A stretch of DNA of 64,000 nt from NCBI GenBank assembly GCA_009869945.1, contig WIXG01000252.1, positions 52,580 to 116,579 of the forward strand, given 5' to 3'. The DNA comes from Mesaphorura yosii. Taxonomy: Eukaryota > Arthropoda > Collembola > Poduromorpha > Tullbergiidae. Position 1 is the stretch's first letter, and every line of letters begins with the position of its first letter. Both the position numbers and the translations under genes were made by a program. The notes beneath the pieces were generated by a model, which worked only from the letters and a program-made list of their open reading frames with translations, did no database searches and was not told the DNA's origin. Shown piece after piece: positions 1 to 14,375 of this stretch.

Positions 1-3000
1 TTGGATATAAATTGAACCAGACAATTGCTCATCGAGGACACCATTCTAGTTTGTTGACAACGGCGGCCACTGGCAATGCAATGCAATACTGTACAAGGAA
101 AGGGTAGCACTGGGAATTTGAATCGGGCGATATATCATATTTGGATACGTAATCTCAGTTTAGTATTTATTTTATTGCGTTATTACTAAATACTTGGGCA
201 TGAAAGGCATGAATGCAAATGAGGTAGGAAGGAAAACCGGAGAGAATTGTTTCAATCGTAATAATGATTTTCAAGTGGGATTCCTCTTCGCTCGCTGGAT
301 TCCCTGCAGCCCGAACTCGTAGTACAAGTGTCGCGTGCTTATGGCTGTGACTCGGGTAATGAATGGGGTTGGACTTTTTACCCACAGAATTGATGTTGAC
401 GTTAAAAAGTTCCTACTTCGGTCGTGTCTAATAAAAAGATAGAGAGAAACTTGCTACTTGTGTTTTTCCGTCCGTGTCGTTGTCGTGTCTGTTGGTAAGC
501 TCTGGTTTTCTGAAACCAAATGTGAGTAATGTAATGACACTTGTGCACTTATCTGTTTCTGCACTCGAGAGAAAGCAGAGTGCAGCACGGAAGAGTTGGA
601 GCTGGAGTTGGGAATAAAAGGGGAAGGGAAAGCATGATTTCAAAAGTGGCGAGGACAAGGTCGGTCGGTCGACGCGTCGACGGTCGGCATGCCTTGCTAA
701 TGCATGTTGTCGTATGCTAACTCCTGTAGAACACGATGTACTCCAACCTCAACCCTTTCACTTTGAGAAATGTCATGTCGACGATGTTGATGCAATGAAT
801 ATAGCAATAATAATGATGCGGGGAAATATTTTTGCTACAAGTACTCTGCCGTTGCTACTGCTTGATGCATGAGAGCGATGAAAATTGATTGGAAATGCTG
901 CCGACGACGAAGCGAAGGCTGCGGCTTCGACGAACAGGAACAAAAGAATCTCAGAGCGAAGAAAGTGGAGAGAAAAATACAGTTGAAGCACGGCACGGGT
1001 TTGGGATGAAGGGGAACCACGCAGGCAACGAAGAATTCATTTTCAGGAAACGATCGATGCGTTTTAAAGTCGGAACATGAAATTGCATTTTAGATATTTT
1101 TTATTTTGAAGTTTAAAGAGCTTCACTCAGCTCACATGACGCATGAACCAAAATTTAAGCATTAATCTCTCAAGTATCAAGTTAGACCGCAAGTATGCTC
1201 AACTCCGGTCTCAAATTAAGTCATGAATGGAGCATGCCAAGGAATTGGTCGCTGGGCAGCAGATACTAATTCGAGGCTCGACATTTGGTTTTTAATTCAT
1301 AGCAGACACAATTAAGCATGAGGCATTGCATTAAAGAATGAGCGCAAATGATCATTTGCGCACTCACAATACGAAGTGAATAGAATGAGTAGAGCTAATC
1401 ATGTTGCCCAAATACAATCATAAATGGGAGCCACTTACGAATTCTATTGAATTTTGTAATTTCAAACCCATTTTTCTGTTCTCGGCAAGCAAAATCAATT
1501 TATATTCCATACAGCAGCGCAGCGCCCTGCGCTTGGTCAATGCTTACAAAATGCGGTTAGCCTAATTTTAATCAAGAGCAAGAAGAAGAGTAACAACAAT
1601 GCGGATCAAAAGAAAGAGAAGTGTAAAGCCGGGAGAAACAATGGAACCCTCGTTTACTAATATTTATATCCTCATTAGTCATCTGTCTCTTTTCATTTCT
1701 CAGACACACACAGCAGACTCAAATACGATTTTTTGTTTAGTGCTTTATAATTACATGGACGCAGAGGGACAATGCAATGCATGGGAAAGGAAAGTATCGC
1801 CAATTGAGGGCTCGGGAGGAGTGGAATTCTGCCGAAACGTTCGTAATGAGTACTCTGGTTATGATTCTTTTTAAATAATTGCGTGGCCAGCCCATAAAAT
1901 GACATTTCCAGTGTTCGTGGCCGTGGTCTACGAGTACTTTCATTTCGAATTCTTTTGAGCGCTCTCGATAATAATTTTATAATAGTGCGAATGTGTTTGA
2001 AAAGTTTCATCCCACAACTGACAAAAACTTTTAAACTAATTATTCATTTTAGTAATTGCCACAGCCCAGAATTTGGTTTGGGTGGACAGGCTGGAAGAGA
2101 AAGTTTGGCTGCAATGGTCGAGGCAACATTTTCAAAATTTTTAGTATGGCTCAGCTCAGCGTGAGCGAAGTCTAAGCAAGAACTACCGGCAAGCTGCAAC
2201 TGGTTCTTTTCCCCTCCGCATAAGCCACCAGCAATATTAAACAAACCGTCAGGACACGGACGACGAAAGTCAGGAGAGACGCAGCGAAGTCAGTGGTGGG
2301 CGTGTATAAAGGAAAGTGAACAAGAAAGGTGGAAATGTTGGAACTAGAAATGGCGACTGTTCAATGTATGATGCAGGGCGCCCACCGATCGCTTCCATTG
2401 CAGGAATTGCTGCTTTCCTAGGAGCATGGAACGTGTTCCAAGCTACGAACAGCAGGTTCTAAAATCTCTTGTGTTTTTGAGTCCACATACATATCTGACT
2501 CGCTCTCAATTCATCCCGACTTTGCAAGATTGAGTTGGGGATACCAAACTTTGCTTCTGTAATCTGGAAGCAGCTCACGACGAGAATAGAATTGGAATTG
2601 CTGGGCTTTGAAGATAAAAAGTGAATGCACGCGCAAGAAAGAGCACAACTTTCTGTTTCCGAATTCATTCTCTCGAATTTTTCCTAATCCAATCGAAGAA
2701 ACTTGGGTTTTACTTTACGTCCGTCCTTTGTTTCATAATTAAGTCGGCGAAATCTTTCTCAATTATTTTTGCGGAGTTCGCACTTTGAGTTGAGTCTTAA
2801 GGCGTGAGGAAAACTGGACTTAGGGCGCGAGCCGTATTTCCTGGCCGTTTGCCTCACTTGAGTGTTTCGAACTCCAGTATAATTCAATTTAATTATTTAA
2901 TATTGACTGCCCGCCAGTTCCTCGACGCAAAGTGTTACGCAAGTGGCAAGGGTAATGCAATAAAATATGTCATGTGTCTGGTTAACAAGATCCCTGCATA

Positions 3001-6000
3001 AATAATGGTAAACTAAGTGAGCGTAATTGAATAAAGACTCTTCCTCCGCAGCGTACTTCTGCATTCTGTACCGTCTGTACGGTACCGCTCTCCGTGTTGA
3101 AAGGATTCAGCCCTTTCGTTTCTCCATGCCGTCTATTTACTCGTGCGAACACAGTTCACGCAGCAAAGGAGGCAATGATCGGTCGCCCGTCAATGAAGAG
3201 TAACAATCGAAATTGATTGAGTTAATTGCATTTAAAATGTTGTGCTAAAGGATTGTCGCTATTGCTGAATTGAAATGAATAGAATCAATTCCCTTTGCGC
3301 ACGTTTCGCTTCACAGTCGTCCAGTTGAACTCTTGAATTTCGCTAGTTGTGGCGCACGTCTATTATGATTATTTGATAGCATGCGTAATCGTACAGTCCA
3401 GTTGTCAGATATTTCAGAAGATTCTGCACTTCTGGACAGACAACGTCCGAAAATGTTGTCTGAATGGTGAAAGGGTAGGATTGCTCAAAAATTTTTATTG
3501 CACGACCACGAAATAGTGGAGCAGTGTGGCGGCGTGCTGTGGTACTTTGACCTGTGACTCGATCCCTGTGGAAGTTGCAGGAAGTGAGCTCTGAAAGTTC
3601 AAGTCATTCTATTCCTTTGTCTGTCCATTGCATCCTGGCAACATGGGCCGAGTAACTTTATTAACAATTGGGAAAGGACTCTTCCCTACTGGCCTGGTAC
3701 AAAGGCTTCCAGCTGAATACCGGAAAGATATGATTTCTCCGTCCTGCACTGGAAGAAAAATTCTGGCGAGAGCCGGCAAATGCAGATCCCTTTGACCTTC
3801 ATGAATAAAGCAATAAATAAATGAGAGCAAGGCGAACATGTTTATATTCTCCTTCCCCAAATGGGTTTCTCTGTCCGTGAAGAGTGGCATCGTGACTTCG
3901 CGTTCGATCACCGTATGATTTTCTCCACTTCCGATTCCCATTTTGATTTCTATGAATGGAAATGTGCGCCTTATTTCTTGCATCCTGGAAGATTTACGGC
4001 TCTCTCCCAAAAAGTGTGCTGCACTTGAATTTCGCTGATTTACATAATTTCATGGATGATTGCACTGCGCGCACTATTATTATTGTCGTTAGTCTTGAGT
4101 GCAGTTGCAGTGCACTTATTATTTGTGCTGCATTTTTGACTCGAAACTACAATAAAAATTACCTTCACATAAAACCTCGGGCATGATTCATTCGGATGGA
4201 AGTGCCATTGCCATTTGCCGGAGATAGTGAAGCAGTAGGAGTTTGCAATAAATATTTTAAGACGACAAAGTGTGAAATAATCTTTCGATGGTTAAGGAAG
4301 ATTTAGTCGAACCCATGTTGGAGTCTCCCGGAAATGCGAACCAAATGACTTTGGAAATGGTTCCTTAAATGTCTTCGAAACCGAGGAATATGGAAGAGGA
4401 AAAGAATCTACTGGCGTTTTAAGAGCCTCCAACCAATACCTAGTTAACGATTTCAGCGATCACGACTAAAAGTAAGATCAACGGTTTCAGTCCTCATGGT
4501 GGGTCCATTCTGAGATTTGGAAGGGAAAGGCTAACATAAAAAGACCTGGAAAAGTTTACGCCAACCTCGATCCCAGAATACACATTTCATTTTTGTGGGG
4601 ACTGCGGATGACTTCTGGCGCGCTGCGTGCTGAGGTTTTGGTTTTGGTAACACTTAACGTCAAAAACAGAAGTTGCCAGTCGGGAAAGTCTAGTCTATTA
4701 TATTTGTATATATTATTTGAACAAGTTCATTTTGAAAATTACTTGGGCTTGCCACAAATATTTGATTGGATTTTTGATATAAACTTGTTGAGATAAATAA
4801 TGTGAAATGAACATGAGAGAGAGTGCGTGCACTGCTTTCTCTCCATTCCACATTTCACATTTCTTTCACATCCAGCAACTCATTTCGATTTCAGTCACAC
4901 ACCGCGTGCCGTCGTCACACTCCGACCGACCGACAACCTTAGTTACGAGGAAGAGACGCTGTACGTGTGTGTGATGTGATGATGATGGCTCATGGCATTT
5001 CTGCCATCGCGTTGCTTGCTGTATATCGCAGTTTTGTAGCGCCCGTGCCTTGCCACCGGTGTGAACTGCAGAAGTTGTGAGCAAGGACGTGACGTGGGGA
5101 CACAACTGTCACTCAACTCGGAACTTCTCCGTCCTTATCACTAAAAAGCATTTTAACCCTCCTGCCTACGCTCCGATTGCGCTCTATTTACTTTTATCCT
5201 CCTCCTGCTGCTGATTTCCTTCCTTCCTCAGCACAAAAACGACCCGAAATCAAAGTTATGCTTTCAGCTGTGCTTCCATCAAAATTCACAAAATTACTTG
5301 GAAAAAGTTTCTCCGGTTCAGGTCCTGAAATCCATGAAATGACAACCACGAGACGAAAAAAACAAAGTTTCTAGTCAGACATAAACTTCTTGTCTTTTCC
5401 TTGTCTTGCCTGAACCTTTGCTTTGACTTTGACTGCGAAGTTTCTAAAAATTTTAATTGAAATTCTTCTGGCAAAAAGCTAATAAATGAGACATCAATCA
5501 ACGGCAGGGCTTCCAATTTGTGCTGACGTGCTACCAGCATGGGCACGAGGATGAAGGACTGGTGAGCGTCGAGTGATAAGAAAAGTTTTGGGTTTAATCA
5601 TGGAAGAAAGTTCCCGCAAGTTTTGGTCGAGGTTGTAAAATTCACCATGGCTGATGACGATGACGATGGAAGCTCAGGATCTTGAAGGTGGTGTTTCAGG
5701 CAGAAGATGCAAGACAAGACGCATCAGTCCAACTGATGCTCACGCTCACGCCAACGCCAACCCATTCACCTGGTGGGCCGCAGACCTGAGTATTAGTTAT
5801 ACATTAGAATGGAAACGGAAGTCGCAAGCAAACTAGACGTGGGAGAAAGTGAAAACTGTTTGTCTCCCATTCTCTTTCCATTAGGAAAATGGAACTTGAT
5901 AATAATCATAGCGATGACAGTCAGTGCTGAAATAACTATTGGTTATGCACTAACAAGACGGCGGAGGACTAAAAGGTGGCTGTCGTCCTACACTAAGGCC

Positions 6001-9000
6001 GTGATGCAGACGCAGAAGCTCAGTTAGAGTAAAATACATACAAACGAGGGAGAAATGTATTTTGCGGAAAAGTTAATGATAACGATTTTCTGTCCCTAAA
6101 AATAAGAGTAAGGGTACGGCCGCAGACAAAAAAGTCTGCTTGCTAATGAGATTACTTCTGGACTTCGAGTTTTTCCTGTTCTTATTTCTGTGTTTTAATG
6201 GCCAGCTTAGTGGGAACTGCTCTGACCTGAAGTCTGGAACCTGATGGCCAGAAGCCCAAATAGTTCGATGGCATTGCATAAAATTTCTGGAGCATGAAAT
6301 CGGAATGCAAACATTTACCCACGCAACGTAAGAAGCCTCACTCCTCACTCGGCATTTTTGAAGTGCCTTTTGTAGGCAGAACTGCGAAAATTGTGATGGC
6401 AAGGACTTATACGACTGCACTACACTGGAATATTTATTCGTTCCTTGTCATGCACTTATTATTTACAAGTTTGCGTCTACTTGATAGCGGTGGAAAGTTT
6501 CAGAGGCTTATCTTACTTAACATCGCTATGCCAAGTCACATACCGTCTGCCATTTGGTGTTTGTCTTGTATAACTTAATTTTGGAAAGCTAAAATATGTG
6601 ACTATTCATCATTCATAACAAATTCAGATCCTTTCAACACTCACCGCCGCACGCCGGGCGAGGTTGCATGTTGTTTCGTTTAGGATCTATTTGCGTGCAT
6701 GTGAACATTTGCCAATGTGTCCCAATCCCATTGCCAATTCTGCAATTCATTAGGGACGTTGTTTTAATGAAAGACACCTCTCCAAGTCGTCTTTTGTTCG
6801 AAAATGGCCCTTTCCAGAGCCAAACTTGACTTCTGACCGTCTCTCGCTATTGTCACTCCGGCCTCACTGTTATTAAATGAAACGTTTAATCGCACATACG
6901 CTCAATAATAAAAGAGCCCAATTTTTCCTAACTTGTAGATAGCTGGAGCTTTGTTTTCTATGAAATTATTCAACCGACAAAGCCTGCAAGCTGCAAAGTG
7001 AAAAGTATGCCGACGACTGCCGGACTGTTATGCAGCTGAGCCAAGGCAAGGGCGATGGCATTACGTAGGCCGTACAAGAATACTTCCGGTTCATACATTT
7101 ATGCATCTCTGCCTGACGATGCTTGATAATGGTGACGAATTTTTACCATTTTCTGATTTCGCTCTGTTGCGATGCATTTTTGCTTTTCGTTGTTGTGAAT
7201 ATGAAATTCATTTTTCTCCGGCCAAGAGTCCCCATTTCCTTTTCTCCCGTCATTGCCGAAAAGTGCAGTCGCTACTCGCTATTCGGATTCGTACTCGCAG
7301 CACTCATGCAAACCGAGAGGAGTTGGTTCAAGTTGAACTCGAGTGCAAGTAAAGTACGCAGTGCATCGCCAACATGTCACAATTGTGTGTACTGTATTGA
7401 TAAACATTCTATTAGTCATCTATTGAACCAACTTTTGGCGAAGACGAGCGTGTGCACACAATGGAAGGATTTTTTCTCTGAGCTCCATCACAATAGAAGT
7501 GCATTTTTACATAAACTTTTGTGCCATACATTTCCCGTGCACTCGCGTTCGATGCTTTTAGTGCACTTTGATGAAGTAGGTTCAATTTTGCATTGGAAAT
7601 GGGGCAGAATAAACAACTTAAATAAATGAGAGCATTTTGTGTCCATCCATTCGACGGTTTGCATTTACAGGGCACAGTCGAAGGATTGTTCAATGTTTTA
7701 GAATAATTAAGGATTTCTTCGTATTTCGTTCTTAATCACAATGCTAAAGTTAATAGGACCGGGTTAATCATTGGACTTGGATATGAAGGCTTGAAAATTG
7801 ATTTCGTCACAATCTTTCATTCAGTTCAGGCACGTTTGTTAATCAAATACGTGCCATGTGGACGGAATGAGGTAATTCGAATAGTCGAGTTTTAACTTAC
7901 GTTGTCCTCCTCAAAACTCAAATAACTTTCATCTTTCTTCAACGGAAACGTGTCCCTGACCTGTGCTGTACTATTTAATTAAGCACCCATCATTTTGCTG
8001 CCTTAGCCCTTAGCCAAAGCCAAGCGTTTATCCCCATCCACGAATTCCAGCCGAAGCTGTCATCTTCCTGGAGGGCGCATGTTGTACGTTGACGACGCTG
8101 TACAGCGAACGCATTAAAATTTGGCCGTGCCAGGATTTGGTTCATTAGCGTCTCTATTCATCTTGAAATTATCGAAAAATTGTTTCGGGTGTTACTTCGC
8201 TCTGAATGAATGTGTGTTTTTGATCTTCCATCGTGCGCAGTGCACATTTCTTCGTCTGTTGCAGCTATCATTGTCATCATTTTGTGCTCTCCGAGCAGGA
8301 TTTTCGATTTCAATGGAGCAATTTAGCATTCTCCATGGTACGTGTAATCATCCTCTAAATATATGAGCATCTATAATCAAATTTTTTGAAAATCATGCGC
8401 GCGTCTCTCTTCTCTGCACCTCATTACTTTGCTTGCTCGAGATCATTTCTATTTACGTACTGGAATCACGCACTTGGCACTTCCAACTGATATTAATCAC
8501 TCGCACATTTAATATTGATAGGAGATCTCGTGTTGCAGGAGGATCATCACATTGGGTTTCGTGATTCCACTCTTCAGCTTTCATTATGAGGAAGGCTGGA
8601 GTTAAAGTTGACTGAATCGGTCTTGCAAAACCGACGCCGAATGTTGACGCTGATAAGAAGCTCAATCTTTTCAAGATTTAATTACTTTATTTTCACATCA
8701 ATGGAATAAAATAGTTCAGGTCTGAATATTAATATTATTAGCACAAGCATGGGAGAAGGGCAAGTCAAATTCTCTCGTCAGGCCAAGCCATGTGTCCCTC
8801 TTTTGCCGATTTCGTTGTGTAATGCAATTGTTTATGCCTTCATGCGATTGTGTTAAGTCAATCCCTTCGGCCTGTTCTGATGTTGCAGGACAGAGACTGA
8901 CATTGAATAGAAACGTGCGGCGTGGTACGTATTCCGTGAGCGGTACGGAAAATAGAGATGATTAATTTGATTGACTTTGATTTGGAAGAGTGCAGTTCAT

Positions 9001-12000
9001 TTGAAATCCATTTAATTTCACGAAAATTGAGGGATGGCAGCAGAAAGTGAACCGTGCTAGACCCGCCGCAGTGCGCACTGCAATACGTACGGCATAAGGC
9101 TAGATATTAGAATTGAATTGTTTCTGTAACCGAATTTTCTACATGATCACTCCTCTTCATCTCGCGTACACTCTGCCGAGTCAAATGTTGAAATCAAAAA
9201 GATACGGAGCTCGGAGGCAGTTCATCGAAACATATTGTTGTTCTTTCAATTTCAAAAGTAGTTGCAGTTGCATGACACACTCGTACTCGTGCGCAGACCC
9301 TGGGTCAGAAGTCAGACTGAATTAGCATTTTTGTACTCGAGCTCTCACTTTCTCACCGTTTTTTAGTCACGCCATCCTGCATCGTGATCATTGAAGTTGA
9401 AGTTGAAATCGTACCGTCAATATGGACGCGAGTTAAAACAATAAATTCCATTTCCCACAGTAATAACCAAGCACTGTCCCTGCATCGTTGCAGTCAGGCT
9501 TTGGTTTTTGGTTCATCTCCTCCTTCTTCTCGTGTTACGCTTTTCTCCTCCCTTTCTTTCCTCGAATGTGCTTGTCAATTCTGCAGCAACATCAGCAGCC
9601 ATAAATGCTCGAGAGGTCGTCCGTATTATGAACCCTCATGGACAAGAGCATTTAAAAAAGACTCAGAAACAAAACCAACCAGTTTTAAGATGCTGCGTCC
9701 ATTTCGTTGCCGCGTGGAAGGAATCGTAATCAGCGATTACATCAGATTCTTTTGATTCAAATCTGGCTGTTGCTGCACTGTAATTATTTCATATTAAACG
9801 ACGGCCATTGCAGCCGTCGCAGCCCAGCGTAATGACGAGGCCTCCAGATATGGGCAGAGAGGGTTGGACTCGTCGTTGGTCTGTGGCTCGTAATTGTCAA
9901 ACATATCAAGGTCCAGCAGCGGCAGCAGTCATTTTTCTTCCCAGATGAGCCAGGCAGCCAGTTGACGAATATAAAGCTATTTATAATACGTAAAAATATT
10001 CATTCATCATCACATCACCCATCACTCGGGCTGCAGAGCACTGAAAAGGGTTGCGTAAGAATTCTCCGCTCGCATTGCGCTGCCGACTCGTTGGCTCGTC
10101 TCCTCATTTGATGGTTGAAAATGAGACCTCTTGAAATAATATTCTCAATATTCTGTTTATGTATCGCTTCTAATTTTCAAGATCCTTTTTCTTTGCCTTT
10201 GGTTCTCTTCTGCTCTTCGCGTGTTCCATTGCGTTGAATTCTCTGGCCTGGGCTGAGGAAGGATGGAGATTTGGAATGAATAGAAGTCGGAGTAGAGTGA
10301 AGTGGAGAGACAAAAAATTGAAGCCGGTAGCTTTTTAGAAATCATCATTAATCACAGCCATCCAAATAGAAAATTCCACCCATTTTCTTACATTTAGTAT
10401 TTATACGTTATAAAAAAGTATTCCATCATCAGTTTCATCAACTACAGCGAAATCCCGGTCATACCAAGCACAGATATAGCGAATGCCTCCGTTTCTTGAG
10501 GGTCGTCCGTATGTACGTGTATTCTGTCTGTATTTGCAGACTTAGAACGCAGAGACCCTTGTTCTTTGCTGGACTCACTGAAGGAAATGCCTGTTTTCTT
10601 TGTGAATTTCTGTATCGGAGGATGTGGTGTGATCTCAGATTCAACTTCACCATTTCTTCTACATTACATTTGTGTTAGAGTAAACCAATTTTTGGTCGTG
10701 TCTGCCTTGAATTCGTTCCTTTTTCACCAACAGCCATCAAGAAATCGAGCTTCTTGGTGTTTTCGCATATTCTGTTCATTTGTTATGTCTCTAGAAATGA
10801 GAAGATTGCCGAACCGAAACCAGAAGGTACGGAGCCTGCATTCAGCGAACACAAACGAGCTCGAAAGCTGTGAACTGTTGTTTGTGTCTTGAGGCTATTT
10901 TAAAATAGGGAATGACCCCTGGTAGTCAATTAAAATTATACCAATTTTGCCACAACCAAGATTGAATACCGGCTCATCTTTATGATTCAAGCGATAAACA
11001 GCATAATTCATTACAGGTACTGATTTGGTGCTAGAGTTTCATGCATGTGTGCACTTAGGAATAAAGTGTTCCCCATTAATGTCATTAAGTTGAGCCTACT
11101 CTGATTATCTGCAAGTATGACCACGAATTCGGTAATTGATTCGGTATTTTTAATTGAGCACATAAAGGACATGAAAAGAATCGACAACTTCGTAATGTGA
11201 GGCTTTTCACATTCACGATAATGCGTATATGTTGTTATCAGCAGGATAACCAATCAGAACCCACTTGTGGTTCTTCTGTTCAGTTTTTTTTACCCATAAT
11301 TATTGCGACCCCGCATTTTATGGGCTTAAGTTTTTTATACTTCTTCTGCCCGCTCACATCCACTTCTACATTTGGCGAAATAAATTAAATGAGTGATGAG
11401 ATGACATGACATGGCATATCACGGGCATCCATTTTACGTAATACAGGAGGAATATTTCGCATATAGAAACCACATTCGTCTGATTCCGTCTCCGTGTGAC
11501 ACGAGGAAAATAAATCTGGGAAGAAACCTATCATTACCAAATAGATAGCATAGCCAACCATCCTCATCTCTGAGTCTGAGTTCTGTGTGATGCGTACTTT
11601 TATTCTAATATTATGTCATTTGCTATTTTTACGATACAATATTACAAGGACACATGGACAGCAGCGTCAGAGAAAGAGCGCTGAGGGAAAGATTTGAGAA
11701 TAAAATTTCATATGAGAGTGATCATCATGGTGATCACGCTGCCTGGCTGTGCAGCGCGGCACGGCGTGATGGTGATGATGATGTGCTGATGATGACAAGG
11801 ATTGGATTTTACGCTTCTCGTTAAATCCTCTTTCTCTCGTCCGTATCTTCTCTCCTTGTCCCGTCATCTTTTCAAAGAGTATTATTACTTATAAATAAAT
11901 ATCATTAAACCTAAGTCCAAGTCTCAGAGAAAGACCACGGCAAAGCCGTATTAGCAAATCTAATACGAGTTACATGGAATTGCGCTGTGCGCGATATGAA

Positions 12001-12045
12001 TTTGTGCTGTTTCATCAGATCTTGTCTCTCAGCTTGTAGCTGCTT

Positions 12046-12085
12046 CGGCCGCGGCCGGCTGCATTCCGTGTAGGACTTATATAAG
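12046..12085 (+). promoter_or_regulatory. Candidate orphan core promoter: GC palindrome plus TATA box
   Basis: A perfect 12-bp GC-only palindrome (CGGCCGCGGCCG, 12046-12057) lies 20 bp upstream of a strong TATA box, TATATAAG (12078-12085). GC-rich DNA is rare in the surrounding sequence. No open reading frame of note follows: the first downstream ATG closes after four codons. If the promoter is real, the product would be a non-coding RNA or a 5' non-coding exon spliced elsewhere. A chance TATA box is quite possible. Confidence 0.2.
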
Positions 12086-14322
12086 CGTTCTACTTCGGTA
12101 GCTTAAAGGCGACAGGCACGCTCGTGGATGGAGAGAAGATAATTTATCATTTTTGCTTGTCAATCGAGACACATCGACACCACCAGACCACGGAGGCCTT
12201 CGCCAACTAGACAGGCAGTCTTCTGTAGGCATCTACGCCCCAGCACTAGTGGCAGACAGAAAAGACAGAAGAGACTCGAATGCAGTAGAATATTGAAGAA
12301 CTTAGATTTATTAAGATCGTTTCAGTTGCGGTCTCATAAAGTTAACTACGGAGAGTATGCTGGAAAACTAGAGTAGATAAGCGTTGAAGTTCCAAAAATT
12401 AACTCAAGTGAAATGTGTGTAACGTTCTACTTCAATTTCATGCCAATCGGAGGAAGATATAAGAGAAATTCCAATTTTGATATCCAGTTCAAGATCCTGT
12501 TCGCAACTAATCCATGACTAGTCCCTCTATACATGACAATGCATGCAAAGTGTGAAGTAATTGATATGATAAACTGCAATAATTATGTTATTATACACAT
12601 AATAGCATTAGCAGTAATATAATAGGGCAATACAAAGGTAGGCTATGTAAGGCAGTAAGCAGGAGTTCTCGTAATACCCATACTCGTAGAGCAAGTGCCT
12701 GTTTCTACGCCTGCTTAAGAAAGTGTCTTTCTTTTTAACATAAAAGAAAGAAAACGAAAAGAATTGAAAGTGCAATCAAAATAACAATAACAAAGGGAAT
12801 CATAACACCACTGCATTGCACTGATTTATGAAAAGAGTGAATACAGCACGGGCACGGGCAGAGCATTGCTGAAAGTGAGTGAGTGAATGAATTGAATTGA
12901 ATCAGACAATAATAAAATAATAGAGACGTAACAACAATATTTCAATAGACCGAAAGGGTAACAGTAGCACCAGCAGCCAGTGTGGCAGGCATGCGTTCGT
13001 GTTCGCGTACGCGTATGACACAATACCGGCAGCAGAGGACAGGACAACAATGGTGCAATAAAGAATACTTATTATCGTCATTCATAAATTCTAAAGATTC
13101 TTTGAATGGAGGTTAGTAGTCTCAATGCGCGTGTTGTACGCACAAAACCTGCATTTTTTAAAGCATTATTTGATGGGAGCAAGTGCATCTATTCATCAAT
13201 TGTTAACATTGAAATCTTTGAGCAGTGATAAAAGAGGAGTATTAACCTTTTCAGTGTGGCCACAATTCATGTCCATGCCCATGGTCATGGATAAAAGAGC
13301 ACAGCGCTGCGTATGGCTCTATGGATCCGATACTTAGCATATGTTAAATTCGTCCAAATAAGGAGTCAGGCTACTTCACCGCATTCAGTGTGACTTTTTT
13401 CCCATGGCCCATTGTAATTGACATTGTTTGATAAGCGTATTTGCTTTCGGTTCCTTTCAACCGGGTGCCAAGCTATAGAACTCTGAATGTATTCAGTATT
13501 CAATTCAATTGAAAGACGAGCAGTACTTAAGCACATGAGCACGTGGAAAGTGTTAACATCTTTGGAAATGTCGTCACGTGGAGCGTCTTTATTCAAGTCA
13601 TCCAATACAAGTAGGATAGGCATGTAAAGTGTAATGTAAGCTCACTTTCACCTTCTTCGGATTCTCATTCGGATTCATGAATAAAGCGTTGGAGAAAGAT
13701 AGAGCTATGAAAAATGAAATTGAAATACATTATCCTGGGCGGGTGTGAATAAGGAAGAAAAGACCAGCAATTCAATTCAATTGGAATTCAATGAAAATCA
13801 GATTGACGATTGAGAGTCTATGAATTGTGAATTTCACACCCGAGTCATTGAACCGGTGAGTGAATTGACCCTGCTCAATTCGTGGATTCGTGTCCATGTC
13901 CTTCAACGTCCTTCACCACAAAAGAGCACGGCAAGGGTGGCCCACTGCAGAGACTGTAGTTATGAATGGATGGTGATGTTGTTGACGTTGAGCGAGACAA
14001 TGGGGCATGAGCACTCTTCTAAAACTGCAATTCAAGCCTGCCCTACTACGACTATGACTACGAGGATGCCATCGCCACGGCTGTCGTAGTAAGCCATTGA
14101 ATTCATATCGTAGTAAAGAACAGGCCCTCAATACTCCAAGAGACAAGAATAGAATGAATGATAAAAAAGGTGCTATTATTTAGTAAACAATGAGCAATTC
14201 AATTTGCTCCCAGGTAGACTGCATGCTCATGTGCCTTGGTTTTGTAAAGTTTAAATTGGTTTTGGCACTATCAATGGAGCACATATTTAGACTGCAGATT
14301 CCGTACACCGTCGCACGTGTTG

Positions 14323-14375
14323 TATAAATAGAGTCCCATTATGCGCGCTTGGCGCATTATGCAGCAGCATAATGC
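14323..14375 (+). promoter_or_regulatory. TATA box followed by ATTATGC/GCATAAT hairpin
   Basis: TATAAATA (14323-14330) is followed within 25 bp by a perfect inverted repeat: GCATTATGC at 14354-14362 and GCATAATGC at 14367-14375 around a 4-base loop. A further ATTATGC copy starts at 14339. The repeated unit resembles POU/octamer-type sites. This could be a TATA promoter with a dense factor-binding cluster, or an isolated regulatory element. No coding frame follows it. Confidence 0.2.

Noticed and set aside
3609-4010. 133-codon open frame, minus strand
   Set aside because: No conserved motifs, isolated in gene-free DNA, and no neighbouring exons with matching phase.
7123-7629. 168-codon open frame, plus strand
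   Set aside because: No domain or motif, overlapped by another frame, no splice or promoter support, residue usage of random AT-rich DNA.
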